Of a stretch of 24,634 nt of DNA, positions 24,083-24,634 are shown piece by piece (within the stretch, counting starts at the first letter, position 1; the number at the start of each line of letters is the position of its first letter). The position numbers were made by a program, and so were the translations under genes. The notes under the pieces are model-generated. The model was given only the letters and a program-made list of their open reading frames with translations, did not search any database and was not told the DNA's origin. Source of the DNA: an uncultured Blautia sp. (GTDB lineage: Bacteria > Bacillota > Clostridia > Lachnospirales > Lachnospiraceae); contig CAMOXX010000015.1 of the NCBI GenBank assembly GCA_946629475.1, positions 1 through 24,634 on the forward strand, written 5' to 3'.

Positions 24083-24634
24083 ATGGCAATTTCGAAGAAG
24101 ACAATGGAGTACCTGAAGATGGCGCGCTGCGCGGATATCTGTGACGCGCTGGATTCCATGGGCCTGCAGGACACCTATGAGATGAGCAGGGGCATGCGCC
24201 CGCTGTTCCCCGGGATCCGGTTCTGCGGTATCGCCGCCACGCAGGAGTGGGAGAAGACGGACCGGAAGGTTCCGTATATGAGCTATGAGGATTTTGAAAA
24301 GTTGCAGTACGCTCCGGTTGAAGAGGGCGGATACGGCGCTTATTCCAAACCCGGTGTTCCGACTTATGTTCCTCAGGAGGGAGATGTGGTTGTCATCGCG
24401 GCAAACGGTCTGCGCGGAGGCATTCTCGGCAGTGAGAACACCATGAATATGATGAACCAGGGCGTTGTCGGGTTCGTGCTGGACGGCACGATGCGTGACA
24501 CGCCGGAATCCATCAGCCAGGGCTCCGCGGTATTCTCAACGTCCATTTCCTATACACATCCGATGGGCAGAATCCACATCAAGAGCGTCGGCGAGCCGGT
24601 CGTCTGTGACGGCGTCAAGGTCTGCCCCGGTGAC
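24083..24634 (+). CDS. RraA-family protein, 3' partial
   Basis: The first 184 codons are present and the frame is open at the window end. RraA-like folds include 4-hydroxy-4-methyl-2-oxoglutarate/oxaloacetate aldolases and the RNase E regulator RraA. Visible family features are ADICDALDSMG (near 17-27), GLRGGILGSENTMNMM (109-124) and VLDGTMRDTPE (132-142), with Arg138/Asp139 matching the substrate and Mg2+-binding pair. An insert near 52-95 (EWEKTDRKVPYMSYEDFE region) is not typical of short RraA proteins. A metabolic aldolase, lyase or related role fits better than RNase E control because of the transporter context. AAGGAGG lies ten bases before the ATG, and the gene follows the permease by 57 bases. 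Confidence 0.85.
   Translation, partial: MAISKKTMEYLKMARCADICDALDSMGLQDTYEMSRGMRPLFPGIRFCGIAATQEWEKTDRKVPYMSYEDFEKLQYAPVEEGGYGAYSKPGVPTYVPQEGDVVVIAANGLRGGILGSENTMNMMNQGVVGFVLDGTMRDTPESISQGSAVFSTSISYTHPMGRIHIKSVGEPVVCDGVKVCPGD

Overview
The window reads as a chromosomal segment of an anaerobic, low-GC-lineage (Firmicutes/Clostridia) bacterium, probably Lachnospiraceae-like. This placement is an inference. It rests on a biotin-dependent Na+-pumping decarboxylase operon, strong AGGAGG-type ribosome binding sites, a GH13 glycogen debranching enzyme, YesM/YesN regulation of a CUT1 sugar transporter without its own ATPase, and a tRNA gene with no encoded CCA. No mobile element, CRISPR array, phage gene or rRNA was seen. 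Almost all genes lie on the + strand; the one clear exception is at 8298-9518.

Region 1 (1-5172): an operon for a sodium-translocating decarboxylase. The order is an MmdA-like acyl-CoA carboxyltransferase (5' end outside the window), an OadG-like subunit made as a lipoprotein, a free biotin carrier, the OadB Na+ channel subunit, and an OadA/5S-type carboxyltransferase, closed by a terminator. Two carboxyltransferases share one biotin carrier and one Na+ pump. This allows transcarboxylation between acyl-CoA and pyruvate/oxaloacetate, or two decarboxylation inputs to one pump.

Region 2 (5173-11355): a glycogen debranching enzyme followed by an OmpR-type response regulator; then, convergently, a minus-strand gene for a one-pass membrane protein with a long coiled-coil tail; then a HAMP sensor kinase that is the likely partner of the regulator. 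The presumed two-component pair is therefore split by an inverted gene.

Region 3 (11339-16533): a housekeeping run apparently co-transcribed with the kinase: hisH, hisF, an M20 aminoacyl-histidine dipeptidase, uracil-DNA glycosylase and diaminopimelate decarboxylase, followed by tRNA-Leu(CAA) with its own promoter. Several genes use TTG or GTG starts and overlap their neighbours.

Region 4 (16647-24634): a carbohydrate-response locus. A YesM-type kinase and a YesN/AraC-type regulator overlap and form a unit. After a terminator and a short AT-rich control region come a small PPC/DUF296 protein, a sugar-binding lipoprotein, two permeases in MalG-then-MalF order, and an RraA-family enzyme cut by the window end. 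The simplest reading is that the two-component pair senses an extracellular saccharide or sugar acid and activates the transporter and catabolic genes. The substrate cannot be read from the sequence.

No intergenic stretch exceeds about 300 bases. Nothing here is clearly a wholly new system. The most unusual items are the dual-carboxyltransferase pump with its lipoprotein OadG, the coiled-coil membrane protein dividing the two-component pair, and the CACAAA elements upstream of the transporter operon.
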